In this document: positions 7,502-14,593 of the stretch, piece by piece
Position numbering within the stretch: the first letter of the stretch is position 1
Layout: every line of letters begins with the position of its first letter
DNA from: Alphaproteobacteria bacterium
GTDB taxonomy: Bacteria; Pseudomonadota; Alphaproteobacteria; RS24
Reading direction: 5' to 3'
DNA: 14,622 nt
Assembly: GCA_022428185.1 (NCBI GenBank)
Contig: JAKMCZ010000191.1
Coordinates: 1-14,622, forward strand
Program-made: the position numbers and the translations under genes
The notes under the pieces: model-generated
Seen by the model: the letters and a program-made list of their open reading frames with translations, nothing else
The model's database searches: none
What the model was told of the DNA's origin: nothing

Positions 7502-7590
7502 GTTTATGGGCGGGCTATCAAAATCGTTCAATAACCGTTGGGAGTTCCCGTGAAACAGTTTTTGCGACGACGATAATTTCTCCGCTGCCT

Positions 7591-7620
7591 TTGTCGGCGG
7601 CGCGATTTCGTTCGCATAAT
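7591..7620 (+). promoter_or_regulatory. Weak candidate promoter for the acetyltransferase gene
   Basis: TTGTCG (7591-7596), an 18-nt spacer and CATAAT (7615-7620) lie 55 nt before the start codon at 7675. The 192-nt gap also has a tiny GGGG-CGG-CCCC hairpin (7652-7662) in the presumed leader. This is a match by eye only. Confidence 0.25.
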
Positions 7621-7674
7621 TTGTTTTACTTTAGCGGCCAAATTCCCATCAGGGGCGGCCCCCACGGATTTAAG

Positions 7675-8184
7675 ATGACCCAATTTGATATTCTCGCGCA
7701 CAGCGCTGATGCCGTTGCGCTTCTCGACCTTCTCAATCTGGCCTTCGGGCCGGGACGGATTACCCGCACGGCTGAACGTCTGCGCGAGGGCAATCAGCGC
7801 GTTGTCGCCTATGACCGTGTGGCGCTTGATAGGCAGCAAAATCTGGTTGGCGCAATTTCCTTTTGGCCGATAAAAGTTGCTGATACGGGCGGGCTGTTGC
7901 TTGGCCCGCTTGCCGTGCACCCCGATATGCAGGGGCAGGGGGTCGGCCTTGCCTTGATGCAAGACGCGCTGGCGGCGGTTGACGATAAACGCTTCGCTTT
8001 CACCCTGCTGGTCGGCGATCTGCCTTACTACCAAAAGGGCGGATTTAGCGTCGCCTCGTTAAGCATCAGCCTGCCCGGGCCGGTTGACCCGCGGCGGCTT
8101 TTATGGCGCGGCAATGATGCGTCGGGTAATCAGATAACCGACAAGCTGTCGGGCTTGGTTCGCCGCGCGCCCGAATTGTGCTAA
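7675..8184 (+). CDS. GNAT-family N-acetyltransferase
   Basis: Acetyl-CoA-dependent acetyltransferase, 169 aa from the ATG at 7675. The acetyl-CoA pyrophosphate loop is seen in GPLAVHPDMQGQGVGLALM (77-95), matching the Q/R-x-x-G-x-G/A signature with Gln86, Gly89 and Gly91. After it come a strand (FTLLVGDL, 109-116) and YYQKGGF (118-124), the usual motif B region with its Tyr. The domain begins a few residues after the start, as in YhbS-type small acetyltransferases. The open frame extends upstream to 7492, but that 61-residue stretch does not resemble a protein domain and lies over the intergenic region. The ribosome site is weak (ACGGA about 10 nt upstream). The substrate cannot be inferred; the next gene is 10 nt downstream. 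Confidence 0.88.
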   Translation: MTQFDILAHSADAVALLDLLNLAFGPGRITRTAERLREGNQRVVAYDRVALDRQQNLVGAISFWPIKVADTGGLLLGPLAVHPDMQGQGVGLALMQDALAAVDDKRFAFTLLVGDLPYYQKGGFSVASLSISLPGPVDPRRLLWRGNDASGNQITDKLSGLVRRAPELC

Positions 8185-8194
8185 TTATCTTCTC

Positions 8195-8794
8195 ATGTCT
8201 GACGAAGCTGCCAATGCGCTGATGAAAATTGTTGCCGATGCCGAAAAGGCGGGCAATCCGGAGAACGGAGAACGCGGTTTGCCGCCGGTGCATTTATGGG
8301 AGCCTGATTATTGCGGCGATATTGGCATGAAAATCGCCCGTGACGGGCAATGGTATTATGACAATTCACCGATTGGCCGCAAAAAGCTGGTGCGCATGTT
8401 CTCAACCATTTTGCGTCATGATGATGATGGCGAGCATTATCTGGTCACGCCGGTTGAAAAAATCCGCGTTGAGGTGGAAGACGCGCCGTTTATCGCCACG
8501 CTAATGACGGTTATCGGTGAAGGCCGCGAGCAAGTTTTGCGATTTGAAACCAATGTCGGTGATTTTACCGAGGCGGGGGCTGACCATGCCATGCGTTTTG
8601 AGATTGATGGCAGAACCGGCGAGCCGTCGCCCTATGTGCATGTGCGCGCAAATTTGGAAGCGCTGATTGCGCGGCCGGTATTTTATGATTTGGTCGAACT
8701 GGCGGTCGTGCATGACGGGCAATTCGGTGTTTGGAGCGACGGCATTTTCTTTTCCATTTCATCTGCCGAAGATGCCGGTGTGGCCTCAGCCTGA
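8195..8794 (+). CDS. DUF1285 domain-containing protein
   Basis: 199-aa soluble protein of unknown biochemical role belonging to DUF1285. Family-typical segments are LPPVHLWEPDYCGDIGMKIA (29-48), DGQWYYDNSPIGR (50-62), LVRMFSTILR (65-74), TPVEKIRVEVEDAPF (85-99) and the aromatic C-terminal part YDLVELAVVHDG followed by FGVWSDGIFFSI (177-188). There is no signal peptide or membrane segment. No clear ribosome site precedes the ATG at 8195, so it may depend on translation of the acetyltransferase gene ending 10 nt before. Its stop codon overlaps the start of the Nudix gene (TGATG at 8792-8796). DUF1285 next to a CoA-pyrophosphatase Nudix and a CCA-adding enzyme is, to my knowledge, a recurrent alphaproteobacterial arrangement, which supports a housekeeping role. 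Confidence 0.9.
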   Translation: MSDEAANALMKIVADAEKAGNPENGERGLPPVHLWEPDYCGDIGMKIARDGQWYYDNSPIGRKKLVRMFSTILRHDDDGEHYLVTPVEKIRVEVEDAPFIATLMTVIGEGREQVLRFETNVGDFTEAGADHAMRFEIDGRTGEPSPYVHVRANLEALIARPVFYDLVELAVVHDGQFGVWSDGIFFSISSAEDAGVASA

Positions 8795-9438
8795 TGCATG
8801 ATAATGAAAATTGGCGCAGCCGCATTGAGGCGGTGGTCGATAGAGACCTGCCTGATGCCGACACGCTGTCGCGCCCGGGGCAGGTTGGCGATGCGCGCAT
8901 CAATGGCGGCGACCCCAGCGAAGAAGAATGGGCCGTGGCCGGCGATTTACGCCTCGCTGCGGTTTTGGTGCCGGTGGTGCAACACGCCGACGGTCCGTCC
9001 GTATTGTTGACGCGCCGCGCCGACCATCTTGATAAACATTCCGGCCAAGTGGCTTTTCCGGGCGGCAAAGTAGAAGATAGCGACGCCTCGCCGGTTGCCA
9101 CTGCTTTGCGCGAAGCGGAAGAAGAGATTGGCTTGTCTCCCGATTATGTCGAAGTGGCGGGGTTTTTGGACACTTACCAAACCGGCACCGGCTTTTTAAT
9201 GTTGCCCGTCGTATCTTTCGTGCGCCCGGGGTTTTCGCTCACCCGCGATGAAAACGAGGTCGCCGATATTTTCGAAGTGCCGCTGCACAAAGCCCTGAAC
9301 GAGGATAATTATGAGCTTAATAAGGTGATGTGGCAGGGCAAACAACGCACCTATTATTCCATGCAGTTTGAAGGCTATAATATATGGGGTGCAACGGCGG
9401 GTGTGCTGATGCATATGAGCAGGAGGGTCGCCTTATGA
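8794..9438 (+). CDS. Nudix hydrolase, CoA pyrophosphatase type
   Basis: 214-aa Nudix protein expected to cleave CoA or oxidised CoA into 4'-phosphopantetheine and 3',5'-ADP. The CoA-pyrophosphatase signature LLTRRADHLDKHSGQVAFPGG is visible at 71-91, although the conserved Arg within it is Asp80 here. The Nudix box runs from Gly90 to Leu114 and ends in REAEEEIGL (106-114), with the metal-binding Glu residues present; at the position eight before Arg106, where the generic box has Glu, this protein has Ala98, as I recall also for related CoA-specific enzymes. The start ATG at 8794 shares its A with the TGA of DUF1285; the frame stays open 63 nt further upstream, but that part overlaps DUF1285. 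Its own stop overlaps the next ATG (ATGA). Confidence 0.93.
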   Translation: MHDNENWRSRIEAVVDRDLPDADTLSRPGQVGDARINGGDPSEEEWAVAGDLRLAAVLVPVVQHADGPSVLLTRRADHLDKHSGQVAFPGGKVEDSDASPVATALREAEEEIGLSPDYVEVAGFLDTYQTGTGFLMLPVVSFVRPGFSLTRDENEVADIFEVPLHKALNEDNYELNKVMWQGKQRTYYSMQFEGYNIWGATAGVLMHMSRRVAL

Positions 9439-9692
9439 TCAGAGTTCTGGTGATAAATGCGTTGCTGTTTGCGCTACCGTTTTTTCTGACATGGGTCTGG
9501 GTAAAATTCATCGCTGCCAAAAAGCCCGATGACCAGACGCGCAAACTTTATGCTTATGCCGCGTTGGTCGGTCTGGTGCTGGTGCTTGCCAGCCTGATGA
9601 CGTATCGCGTCAGCACGGGTAATGAGCCGGGGGGCACTTATGTGCCGCCAACACTTAAGGACGGGCAGATTGTGCCCGGACGTTTTGAATAG
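9435..9692 (+). CDS. Small membrane protein, DUF6111 family
   Basis: 85-aa protein with two predicted transmembrane helices: residues about 3-25 (VLVINALLFALPFFLTWVWV) and about 39-58 (AYAALVGLVLVLASLMTY). A short cytoplasmic-type loop AAKKPDDQTRK lies between them, and the hydrophilic tail is rich in Gly and Pro (EPGGTYVPPTLKDGQIVPGRFE region). This matches the small alphaproteobacterial DUF6111 proteins, whose function is unknown. The start is clear: AGGAGG at 9420-9425 inside the end of the Nudix gene, and an ATG at 9435 overlapping that gene's TGA. It is followed after 5 nt by the CCA-adding enzyme. The conserved position between these two genes is the only clue to role. Confidence 0.85.
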   Translation: MIRVLVINALLFALPFFLTWVWVKFIAAKKPDDQTRKLYAYAALVGLVLVLASLMTYRVSTGNEPGGTYVPPTLKDGQIVPGRFE

Positions 9693-9697
9693 TCATT

Positions 9698-10906
9698 ATG
9701 GAAAAGCTCGCGGCCACATATAGCGATTGGTTGACCCGACCGCAGACGCAGCACTTGTTGCAGATATTGAACGAAGACGGCGCGACGACGCGCTGTGTCG
9801 GTGGTTGTGTGCGCGACGCGCTAATGGGTGTCGCCACCGCTTCGACCGAGGTCGATATGGCGACCGATTTAGCGCCCGAAGATGTCATGGCGCGGCTTAA
9901 GGCGGTGAAGATTAAAGTTGTGCCGACCGGCATTAAGCATGGCACAGTATCAGCGATTTTATATCAGGGCGATGCGCCGCTGGTTTATGAACTCACCACA
10001 TTGCGCGTTGATATGGAAACCGATGGTCGTCATGCCGAGGTCGCGTTTACGCAGGATTGGCAGGGTGATGCGGCGCGGCGCGATTTTACCATTAACGCGC
10101 TTTATGCCGATGCTGACGGCACATTGCACGACCCGACCGGTTGTGGGTTCGATGATATTGCCGCCAAGCGGGTGCGCTTTATCGGCGATGCGGCGGCGCG
10201 CATTGCAGAGGATTATTTGCGTGCCTTGCGCTATTTCCGCTTTCACTTTCGCCTTACCCCGAACGCGGCGCTTGCCGCTGATGCATTGGTCGCTTGCCAA
10301 AATGCAGCGCAGCCATTGGCCGCTTTATCTGGTGAGCGGAAGCAGCAAGAGATGTTGAAAATTATGGCACTGCCTGATGCCGATAAGGCGGCGCGCGCGC
10401 TCGATGAGGCACGCCTCATACCGTCTGTTTTGGGCCTTGAGATGATGGTCGATTTTTCTGCCCTTCAGGCAATGCTGGCGCTGAGCGATGACCCGCTACT
10501 AAGGTTAATGAGCTTGCTGCCGACCGGTGAGGCGGCGCAATCGCTGGCGGACGCGTTGCGGCTATCCAAAAAGCAAACTTTGAGATTGGTTAAGGCGGTG
10601 GACATGCCGCTCGGCCTAACCGCTTTGCCTGCAGCGCTTTATTTTGATGGCGCGCAGGCGGTGGCTGACCGTGCTTTGCTGGCACTGGCGACGGGACAAG
10701 ACGATGCGCGCTTGCACGACGCCGTGAGGCTGGCGGCGGATTATCAAAAGCCTAAATTTCCACTCTCAGGTGCGATGATGCAAAAGGCCGGCATGCCCAA
10801 TGGCCCGGAAATGGGCGCAATGGCTGACGCGCTTGAGCAATGGTGGGTCGCGGCGGGCTTTCCCGACAGTGCAGCGGTTGAAGCTGAATTAAAAAAGCGG
10901 CTTTAG
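9698..10906 (+). CDS. cca: CCA tRNA nucleotidyltransferase (class II)
   Basis: 402-aa nucleotidyltransferase that builds or repairs the 3' CCA end of tRNA. The head domain shows GGCVRDALMG (35-44), then TEVDMATD (50-57) supplying the metal-binding acidic pair Glu51-x-Asp53 (first position Glu rather than the common Asp), ELTTLR (98-103), RRDFTINALY (127-136) for the nucleobase-recognising region, and RFIGDAAARIAEDYLRALRYFRF (160-182). The rest is the helical tRNA-binding body. Poly(A) polymerase I shares this fold, but the length and the presence of a single such gene here favour the CCA-adding role. Spacing of 5 nt from DUF6111 indicates co-transcription. Its TAG stop overlaps the TAA of hemF, which is read from the opposite strand. 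Confidence 0.93.
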   Translation: MEKLAATYSDWLTRPQTQHLLQILNEDGATTRCVGGCVRDALMGVATASTEVDMATDLAPEDVMARLKAVKIKVVPTGIKHGTVSAILYQGDAPLVYELTTLRVDMETDGRHAEVAFTQDWQGDAARRDFTINALYADADGTLHDPTGCGFDDIAAKRVRFIGDAAARIAEDYLRALRYFRFHFRLTPNAALAADALVACQNAAQPLAALSGERKQQEMLKIMALPDADKAARALDEARLIPSVLGLEMMVDFSALQAMLALSDDPLLRLMSLLPTGEAAQSLADALRLSKKQTLRLVKAVDMPLGLTALPAALYFDGAQAVADRALLALATGQDDARLHDAVRLAADYQKPKFPLSGAMMQKAGMPNGPEMGAMADALEQWWVAAGFPDSAAVEAELKKRL

Positions 10907-11769
10907 CGCCAACTCACCATTGGCGGCATGGAGCTTAAAATGCTCTCGACATTGCCACCGGTTTTCAGCCCGAACATGGTGCCGCGATCATATAAAAGAT
11001 TGAACTCGACATAGCGTCCGCGTCGCTGCATCTGCTCTTGGCGCATCGCATCATCATAGGGCAGGTTGATGCGCCGCGCCGCAATTTCAGGATAGACATC
11101 GACAAAGGCGCGCCCGACATCTTGCGTGAAAGCAAAGTCGGCGTCCCAGTCCCCGCTATCGAGATGGTCATAGAAAATGCCGCCCGTGCCGCGCGTCTCA
11201 TTGCGATGCGGCAGAAAGAAATAATTGTCACATTCTTCTTTGAAGCGCGGATAGTAATTCGCATCATGCTTGTCGCAAGCAGCTTTATAGGCGGCGTGAA
11301 AGTCAACCGTGTCTTGATGTTCGGCGTTGCGCGCCGCATCAAGCATTGGGGTCAAATCGCCGCCGCCGCCAAACCAGCCTTTGGTTGTGACCACCATGCG
11401 CGTATTCATATGTGCGGTTGGCGCATTTGGGTTGGTCGGGTGAATGATGACGGAAATGCCGCCTGCCCAAAAGCGCGGATCGTCTTCTGCCCCGGCCACT
11501 TGTTTTCTAAATTCTTCGGAAAATTCGCCATGCACGGTTGAGATATGCACACCGGCTTTTTCAAACGCCGCGCCGTGCAGCATCGACATTTCTCCCCCTC
11601 CCAAATCAGGGCTACCGTCGCCGTCTTTATCATTGCGTTGCCATTTTTTTCGTTCGAAAAGCGCGCCATCTGGCTCCAGTGATTCGAGCCTTTGGCACAG
11701 CGTGTCGCGTAGCGAAGCAAACCAGTCAGCGGCGCTTTGTTTGCGGTGATTCCAGAGTTTTTCATCCAC
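10903..11769 (-). CDS. hemF: Oxygen-dependent coproporphyrinogen III oxidase
   Basis: 288-aa homodimeric enzyme that oxidatively decarboxylates coproporphyrinogen III to protoporphyrinogen IX using O2. Characteristic segments are GGGEMSMLHG (57-66), ISVIIHPTNPNAPTAHMNTR (105-124) with two conserved His, GWFGGGGDLTP (131-141), ECDNYFFLPHRNETRG (179-194) followed by GGIFYDHL (196-203), and GRYVEFNLLYDRGT (251-264). The C-terminus ends at the usual place. The start codon is GTG at 11769-11767, preceded by AAGGA; the ATG two bases further in is in another frame. It is the second heme gene in the window. It is divergent from petABC, and its 3' end overlaps the CCA-adding gene by 4 nt. Confidence 0.95.
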   Translation of the reverse strand: MDEKLWNHRKQSAADWFASLRDTLCQRLESLEPDGALFERKKWQRNDKDGDGSPDLGGGEMSMLHGAAFEKAGVHISTVHGEFSEEFRKQVAGAEDDPRFWAGGISVIIHPTNPNAPTAHMNTRMVVTTKGWFGGGGDLTPMLDAARNAEHQDTVDFHAAYKAACDKHDANYYPRFKEECDNYFFLPHRNETRGTGGIFYDHLDSGDWDADFAFTQDVGRAFVDVYPEIAARRINLPYDDAMRQEQMQRRGRYVEFNLLYDRGTMFGLKTGGNVESILSSMPPMVSWR

Positions 11770-11824
11770 GGTGTTTTCGTCCTTGCCGCACCTTTCGGGC
11801 GTTTAAAAAATCTTATTTGTTTTC

Positions 11825-11837
11825 AATGCCTTGCATT
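11825..11837. promoter_or_regulatory. Short palindrome over the hemF promoter, possible operator
   Basis: AATGC-CTT-GCATT (11825-11837) is a perfect 5-bp inverted repeat placed over the last bases of the -10 box and the expected transcription start of hemF. Its position would suit a repressor site. It does not match the FNR (TTGAT-N4-ATCAA) or Irr (ICE box) consensus that I know. At this length, chance cannot be excluded. Confidence 0.3.
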
Positions 11838-11864
11838 AATAGGGGCGGGCTGAAAACCGGTCAA
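11836..11864 (-). promoter_or_regulatory. Sigma-70-like promoter of hemF
   Basis: On the minus strand TTGACC (11864-11859), a spacer of exactly 17 nt and TATTAA (11841-11836) form a good match to the vegetative consensus. The expected start is near 11829, giving a leader of about 60 nt before the GTG. Confidence 0.55.
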
Positions 11865-11912
11865 TTCATGCGTCATGGTGACACATTTTGCCAAACCGGG
11901 TCTGGCTATAGT

Positions 11913-11940
11913 TTGCGACCACTCACTGCTTGTATATAAA
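11913..11940 (+). promoter_or_regulatory. Sigma-70-like promoter of petABC
   Basis: TTGCGA (11913-11918), a 16-nt spacer and TATAAA (11935-11940), inside an A/T-rich TATATAAA stretch, lie 34 nt before the petA start. The only intervening feature is a strong ribosome site, AAGGAG (11962-11967). This is the best candidate in the divergent region for the respiratory operon. Confidence 0.5.
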
Positions 11941-11974
11941 GGTCAGGCCGTGAGGGGGCAAGAAGGAGAAGAAC

Positions 11975-12514
11975 ATGTCAGACAATATGGCGAGTGACCA
12001 AAATTCTGGTGGCGACGAAACCAACCGACGCGATTTTCTTTATCTTGCGACCGGTGCTTTTGCCGCTATTGGCGTAGCCAATATCGCATGGCCTCTTATC
12101 CATCAAATGAACCCCGATGCTTCGGTCAAGGCGCTGGCTTCTATCGAAGTCGATTTGGCGGCCATTGAAACCGGACAAAGCATTACGGTGACGTGGCGCG
12201 GCAAGCCGGTATTTATCCGCCGCCGCACCGAAGGTGAGATTGCTGATGCGCGCAGCGTGCAAGATGCTCAACTACCCGACCCGCAAAATGATGCCGACCG
12301 CGTTCAAAAAGATGAATGGTTGGTGATGGTCGGGATTTGCACCCATTTGGGCTGTGTGCCTTTGGGGCAATCGGGCGACTTTAATGGCTGGTTCTGCCCT
12401 TGCCACGGCTCGCATTACGATACATCTGGCCGTATCCGCAAAGGACCGGCACCAAAAAACCTAGAAATTCCCTCTTATGAATTTGTCGGCGATAGCCGCA
12501 TTAAAATTGGATAG
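11975..12514 (+). CDS. petA: Ubiquinol-cytochrome c reductase, Rieske iron-sulfur subunit
   Basis: [2Fe-2S] subunit of the bc1 complex, 179 aa, that takes one electron from ubiquinol at the Qo site and delivers it to cytochrome c1. The N-terminus has a twin-arginine motif NRRDFLYLA (17-25) followed by a hydrophobic stretch (22-40) that stays as the membrane anchor. Cluster box I is CTHLGC (122-127) and box II is CPCHGS (141-146); ligands Cys122, His124, Cys141 and His144, disulfide Cys127-Cys143. The downstream GPAPKNLEIP (157-166) is the conserved Pro loop. The start ATG at 11975 has AAGGAG about 7 nt upstream; Met5 is a less likely start. First gene of the petABC operon, 9 nt before petB. 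Confidence 0.97.
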   Translation: MSDNMASDQNSGGDETNRRDFLYLATGAFAAIGVANIAWPLIHQMNPDASVKALASIEVDLAAIETGQSITVTWRGKPVFIRRRTEGEIADARSVQDAQLPDPQNDADRVQKDEWLVMVGICTHLGCVPLGQSGDFNGWFCPCHGSHYDTSGRIRKGPAPKNLEIPSYEFVGDSRIKIG

Positions 12515-12523
12515 GACTGATAA

Positions 12524-13756
12524 ATGAGCGGCGAAAGCACATATAATCCGGGCAATGGGTTCACCAAATGGATGGACTCGCGCTTGCCGATTTTGCGTCT
12601 GGCGCATGATAGTTTTATTGATTATCCGACGCCGAAAAACCTCAATTACTGGTGGACGTTTGGCGGTATTTTGACCTTCTGCTTGGTCACGCAAATCATT
12701 ACCGGCATTATTCTTGCGATGCATTATACGCCGCATGTCGATTTTGCCTTTAACTCGGTCGAACACATTATGCGCAATGTGAACTATGGCTGGCTTATCC
12801 GCTATATCCATGCCAATGGCGCGTCGATGTTCTTCCTCGCCGTTTACATTCACATTTTCCGTGGTCTTTATTACGGCTCGTATAAAGCGCCGCGCGAAGT
12901 GTTGTGGATTTTAGGCGTTATCATCTATCTGCTGATGATGGCTGCAGCCTTTATGGGCTATGTGCTGCCGTGGGGTCAGATGAGCCTGTGGGGTGCAACG
13001 GTTATCACCAATCTGTTCGGAGCCATTCCGCTAATCGGTGAAAACGTCGCCATTTGGCTTTGGGGCGGTTATTCGATTGATAATCCGACGCTCAACCGCT
13101 TCTTCTCGCTGCACTATCTCATTCCGTTCCTGATTTTCGGCGTGGTGATTTTGCACATTTGGGCGTTGCACGTGCCGGGCAATAATAATCCGGTCGGCAT
13201 TTCGGTTAAGGGCAAGCAAGACACCGTGCCGTTCCACCCGTATTACACGGTGAAAGACGGCTTTGCATTGACCGTATTCCTTATTCTGTTCTCCTATTTC
13301 ATCTTCTTCGCGCCCAATGTGCTGGGTCACGCAGATAATTACATTCAGGCCAATCCGTTGGTCACACCGGCGCATATTGTGCCGCAATGGTATTTGCTGC
13401 CCTTTTACGCGATTTTGCGCGCTGTGCCTGACAAGTTGGGCGGCGTGGCGCTGATGTTTGGTGCGATCTTTATTCTGTTCCTGCTGCCCTGGCTCGACAC
13501 GTCGAAAGTGCGCTCGGCGCGCTATCGCCCGCTGTTCCGCCAGTTTTACGCGCTGCTTGTGTTGGACTGTTTGTTGCTCGGTTATCTGGGCGCGCAACCG
13601 GCTGAGGGCATTTATATTGTGCTGGCGCGCGTCGGCACGGTTTATTATTTCGCCCATTTCTTGGTTGTCCTGCCGGTTTTGGGTCTCGTCGAAAAGCCAA
13701 AAGCGGTGCCGGAATCGATTTCCGCACCTGTTCTCGGCGCACAACCGGCCGAATAG
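12524..13756 (+). CDS. petB: Ubiquinol-cytochrome c reductase, cytochrome b
   Basis: Full-length eight-helix cytochrome b (410 aa), membrane core of the bc1 complex with both quinone sites. Heme ligands: His96 and His197 for bL, His110 and His211 for bH, each pair 14 residues apart as in bacterial homologues. Also seen: PTPKNLNYWW (35-44), GYVLPWGQMSLWGATVITNL (145-164) in the cd loop, and the typical C-terminal AHFLVVLPVLGLVEK. The conserved PEWY of the Qo site reads PQWY here (287-290, codon CAA at 13385-13387), so the catalytic Glu is Gln. Everything around it (TPAHIV before, LLPFYAILRA after) is standard. The b6/subunit IV split form is excluded by the single full-length gene. Ribosome site AGGA upstream; 9 nt after petA. 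The heptad LGAQPAE occurs at 355-361 and again as the last seven residues. Confidence 0.97.
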   Translation: MSGESTYNPGNGFTKWMDSRLPILRLAHDSFIDYPTPKNLNYWWTFGGILTFCLVTQIITGIILAMHYTPHVDFAFNSVEHIMRNVNYGWLIRYIHANGASMFFLAVYIHIFRGLYYGSYKAPREVLWILGVIIYLLMMAAAFMGYVLPWGQMSLWGATVITNLFGAIPLIGENVAIWLWGGYSIDNPTLNRFFSLHYLIPFLIFGVVILHIWALHVPGNNNPVGISVKGKQDTVPFHPYYTVKDGFALTVFLILFSYFIFFAPNVLGHADNYIQANPLVTPAHIVPQWYLLPFYAILRAVPDKLGGVALMFGAIFILFLLPWLDTSKVRSARYRPLFRQFYALLVLDCLLLGYLGAQPAEGIYIVLARVGTVYYFAHFLVVLPVLGLVEKPKAVPESISAPVLGAQPAE

Positions 13757-13775
13757 GCTTTCAAGGGGAATGAGC

Positions 13776-14555
13776 ATGAAGCGATTTGGTTTTAAGGCGG
13801 TTCTTGGCGCGGCCCTATTGGTGGCCAGCCTATCAGCCCCCGCACAAGCGGCAGGTGAGGCCAAACATCCGGCTGCGATGGACTGGAACTTTAACGGCCC
13901 GTTCGGCACCTATGACCGCAATGCCTTGCGCCGTGGCTTTCAGGTTTATGCCGAAGTCTGCGCAAGTTGCCATTCTTTGAACCAGATTGCTTTCCGCAAT
14001 CTCGGGCAAGAGGGCGGGCCTGAATTCAGCGAAGCTGAGGTCAAAGCGATTGCGCGCGACTACATCGTTGAAGACGGCCCTGATGATTATGGTGATATGT
14101 TTGAGCGCGCCGCTTTGGCTCGTGACAAATTCCCGTCGCCTTATCCGAATGAAAACGCCGCCCGCGCCGCCAATGGCGGGGCTTATCCGCCCGATTTATC
14201 GCTGATAACCAAAGCGCGCGGCGGCGGAGCCGATTATATTCATGCTTTGCTGAGCGGCTATGAAGATGCGCCGGAAGGCACTGAATTGCGCGCCGGTCTT
14301 TACTACAATCCGTATATGGCCGGTGGTAAAATCGCCATGCCCGCGCCGTTATTGGAAGAGCTGGTCGAGTATGGTGACGGCACACCGGCGACGGTTGAGC
14401 AAATGTCGATGGATGTAACCCATTTTCTTGCATGGGCGGCTGAACCGGAGCTTGAGCAAAGAAAGCGTATGGGCTTTATGGTGCTGATTTATCTAACGAT
14501 TTTCGCCGGATTGATGTTCTTCTCGATGCGCAAAATCTGGGCCGACCAGCACTGA
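13776..14555 (+). CDS. petC: Ubiquinol-cytochrome c reductase, cytochrome c1
   Basis: 259-aa c-type cytochrome of the bc1 complex, passing electrons from the Rieske protein to soluble or membrane cytochrome c. A Sec signal peptide (KR, hydrophobic 7-19, predicted cut after APAQA at about 25) leads to the periplasmic domain. Heme is attached at CASCH (62-66), with His66 as proximal ligand; Met188 in KIAMPAP is the likely sixth ligand. NGGAYPPDLSLI (133-144) and YNPYMAGG (177-184) are family signatures. A C-terminal transmembrane anchor spans about 234-250, ending in a short basic tail. Two ATGs in the same frame compete (13770 and 13776); 13776 is 7 nt after GGGG, the better spacing. It starts 19 nt after petB and ends the operon. 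Confidence 0.96.
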   Translation: MKRFGFKAVLGAALLVASLSAPAQAAGEAKHPAAMDWNFNGPFGTYDRNALRRGFQVYAEVCASCHSLNQIAFRNLGQEGGPEFSEAEVKAIARDYIVEDGPDDYGDMFERAALARDKFPSPYPNENAARAANGGAYPPDLSLITKARGGGADYIHALLSGYEDAPEGTELRAGLYYNPYMAGGKIAMPAPLLEELVEYGDGTPATVEQMSMDVTHFLAWAAEPELEQRKRMGFMVLIYLTIFAGLMFFSMRKIWADQH

Positions 14556-14561
14556 CTAAAA

Positions 14562-14593
14562 GCACCCGCTAGCCGGGACGGCTAGCCCGGTGC
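14562..14593. terminator. Stable hairpin just after petC
   Basis: A perfect 8-bp stem GCTAGCCG/CGGCTAGC (14568-14575 with 14579-14586) with a 3-nt loop is lengthened, across a small internal loop, by GCACC/GGTGC (14562-14566 with 14589-14593). No T-tract follows directly, so it may protect the mRNA end or act together with the adjacent terminator. Confidence 0.6.

Noticed and set aside
7492..7674. 61-residue upstream extension of the acetyltransferase frame
   Set aside because: It is not domain-like, has no ribosome site, and covers a candidate promoter; the acetyltransferase fold begins right after the ATG at 7675.
9848..9856. Glu in place of the first Asp of the DxD metal motif in the CCA-adding enzyme as a sign of inactivity
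   Set aside because: Glu is chemically suitable and, as far as I recall, this TExD form is frequent in alphaproteobacterial homologues; the rest of the active site is intact.
13586..13756. LGAQPAE occurring twice in cytochrome b as a partial duplication
   Set aside because: The two copies use different codons and the flanks do not match, so coincidence is more likely than recent duplication.
13458..13775. Apparent long N-terminal extension of cytochrome c1 into petB
   Set aside because: The frame is open by chance; a signal peptide and ribosome site place the start at 13776.
13031..13909. 292-aa frame antisense to cytochrome b
   Set aside because: It lies wholly over secure petB/petC coding sequence, with very Arg/Gln/Asn-rich composition typical of a reverse-strand shadow.
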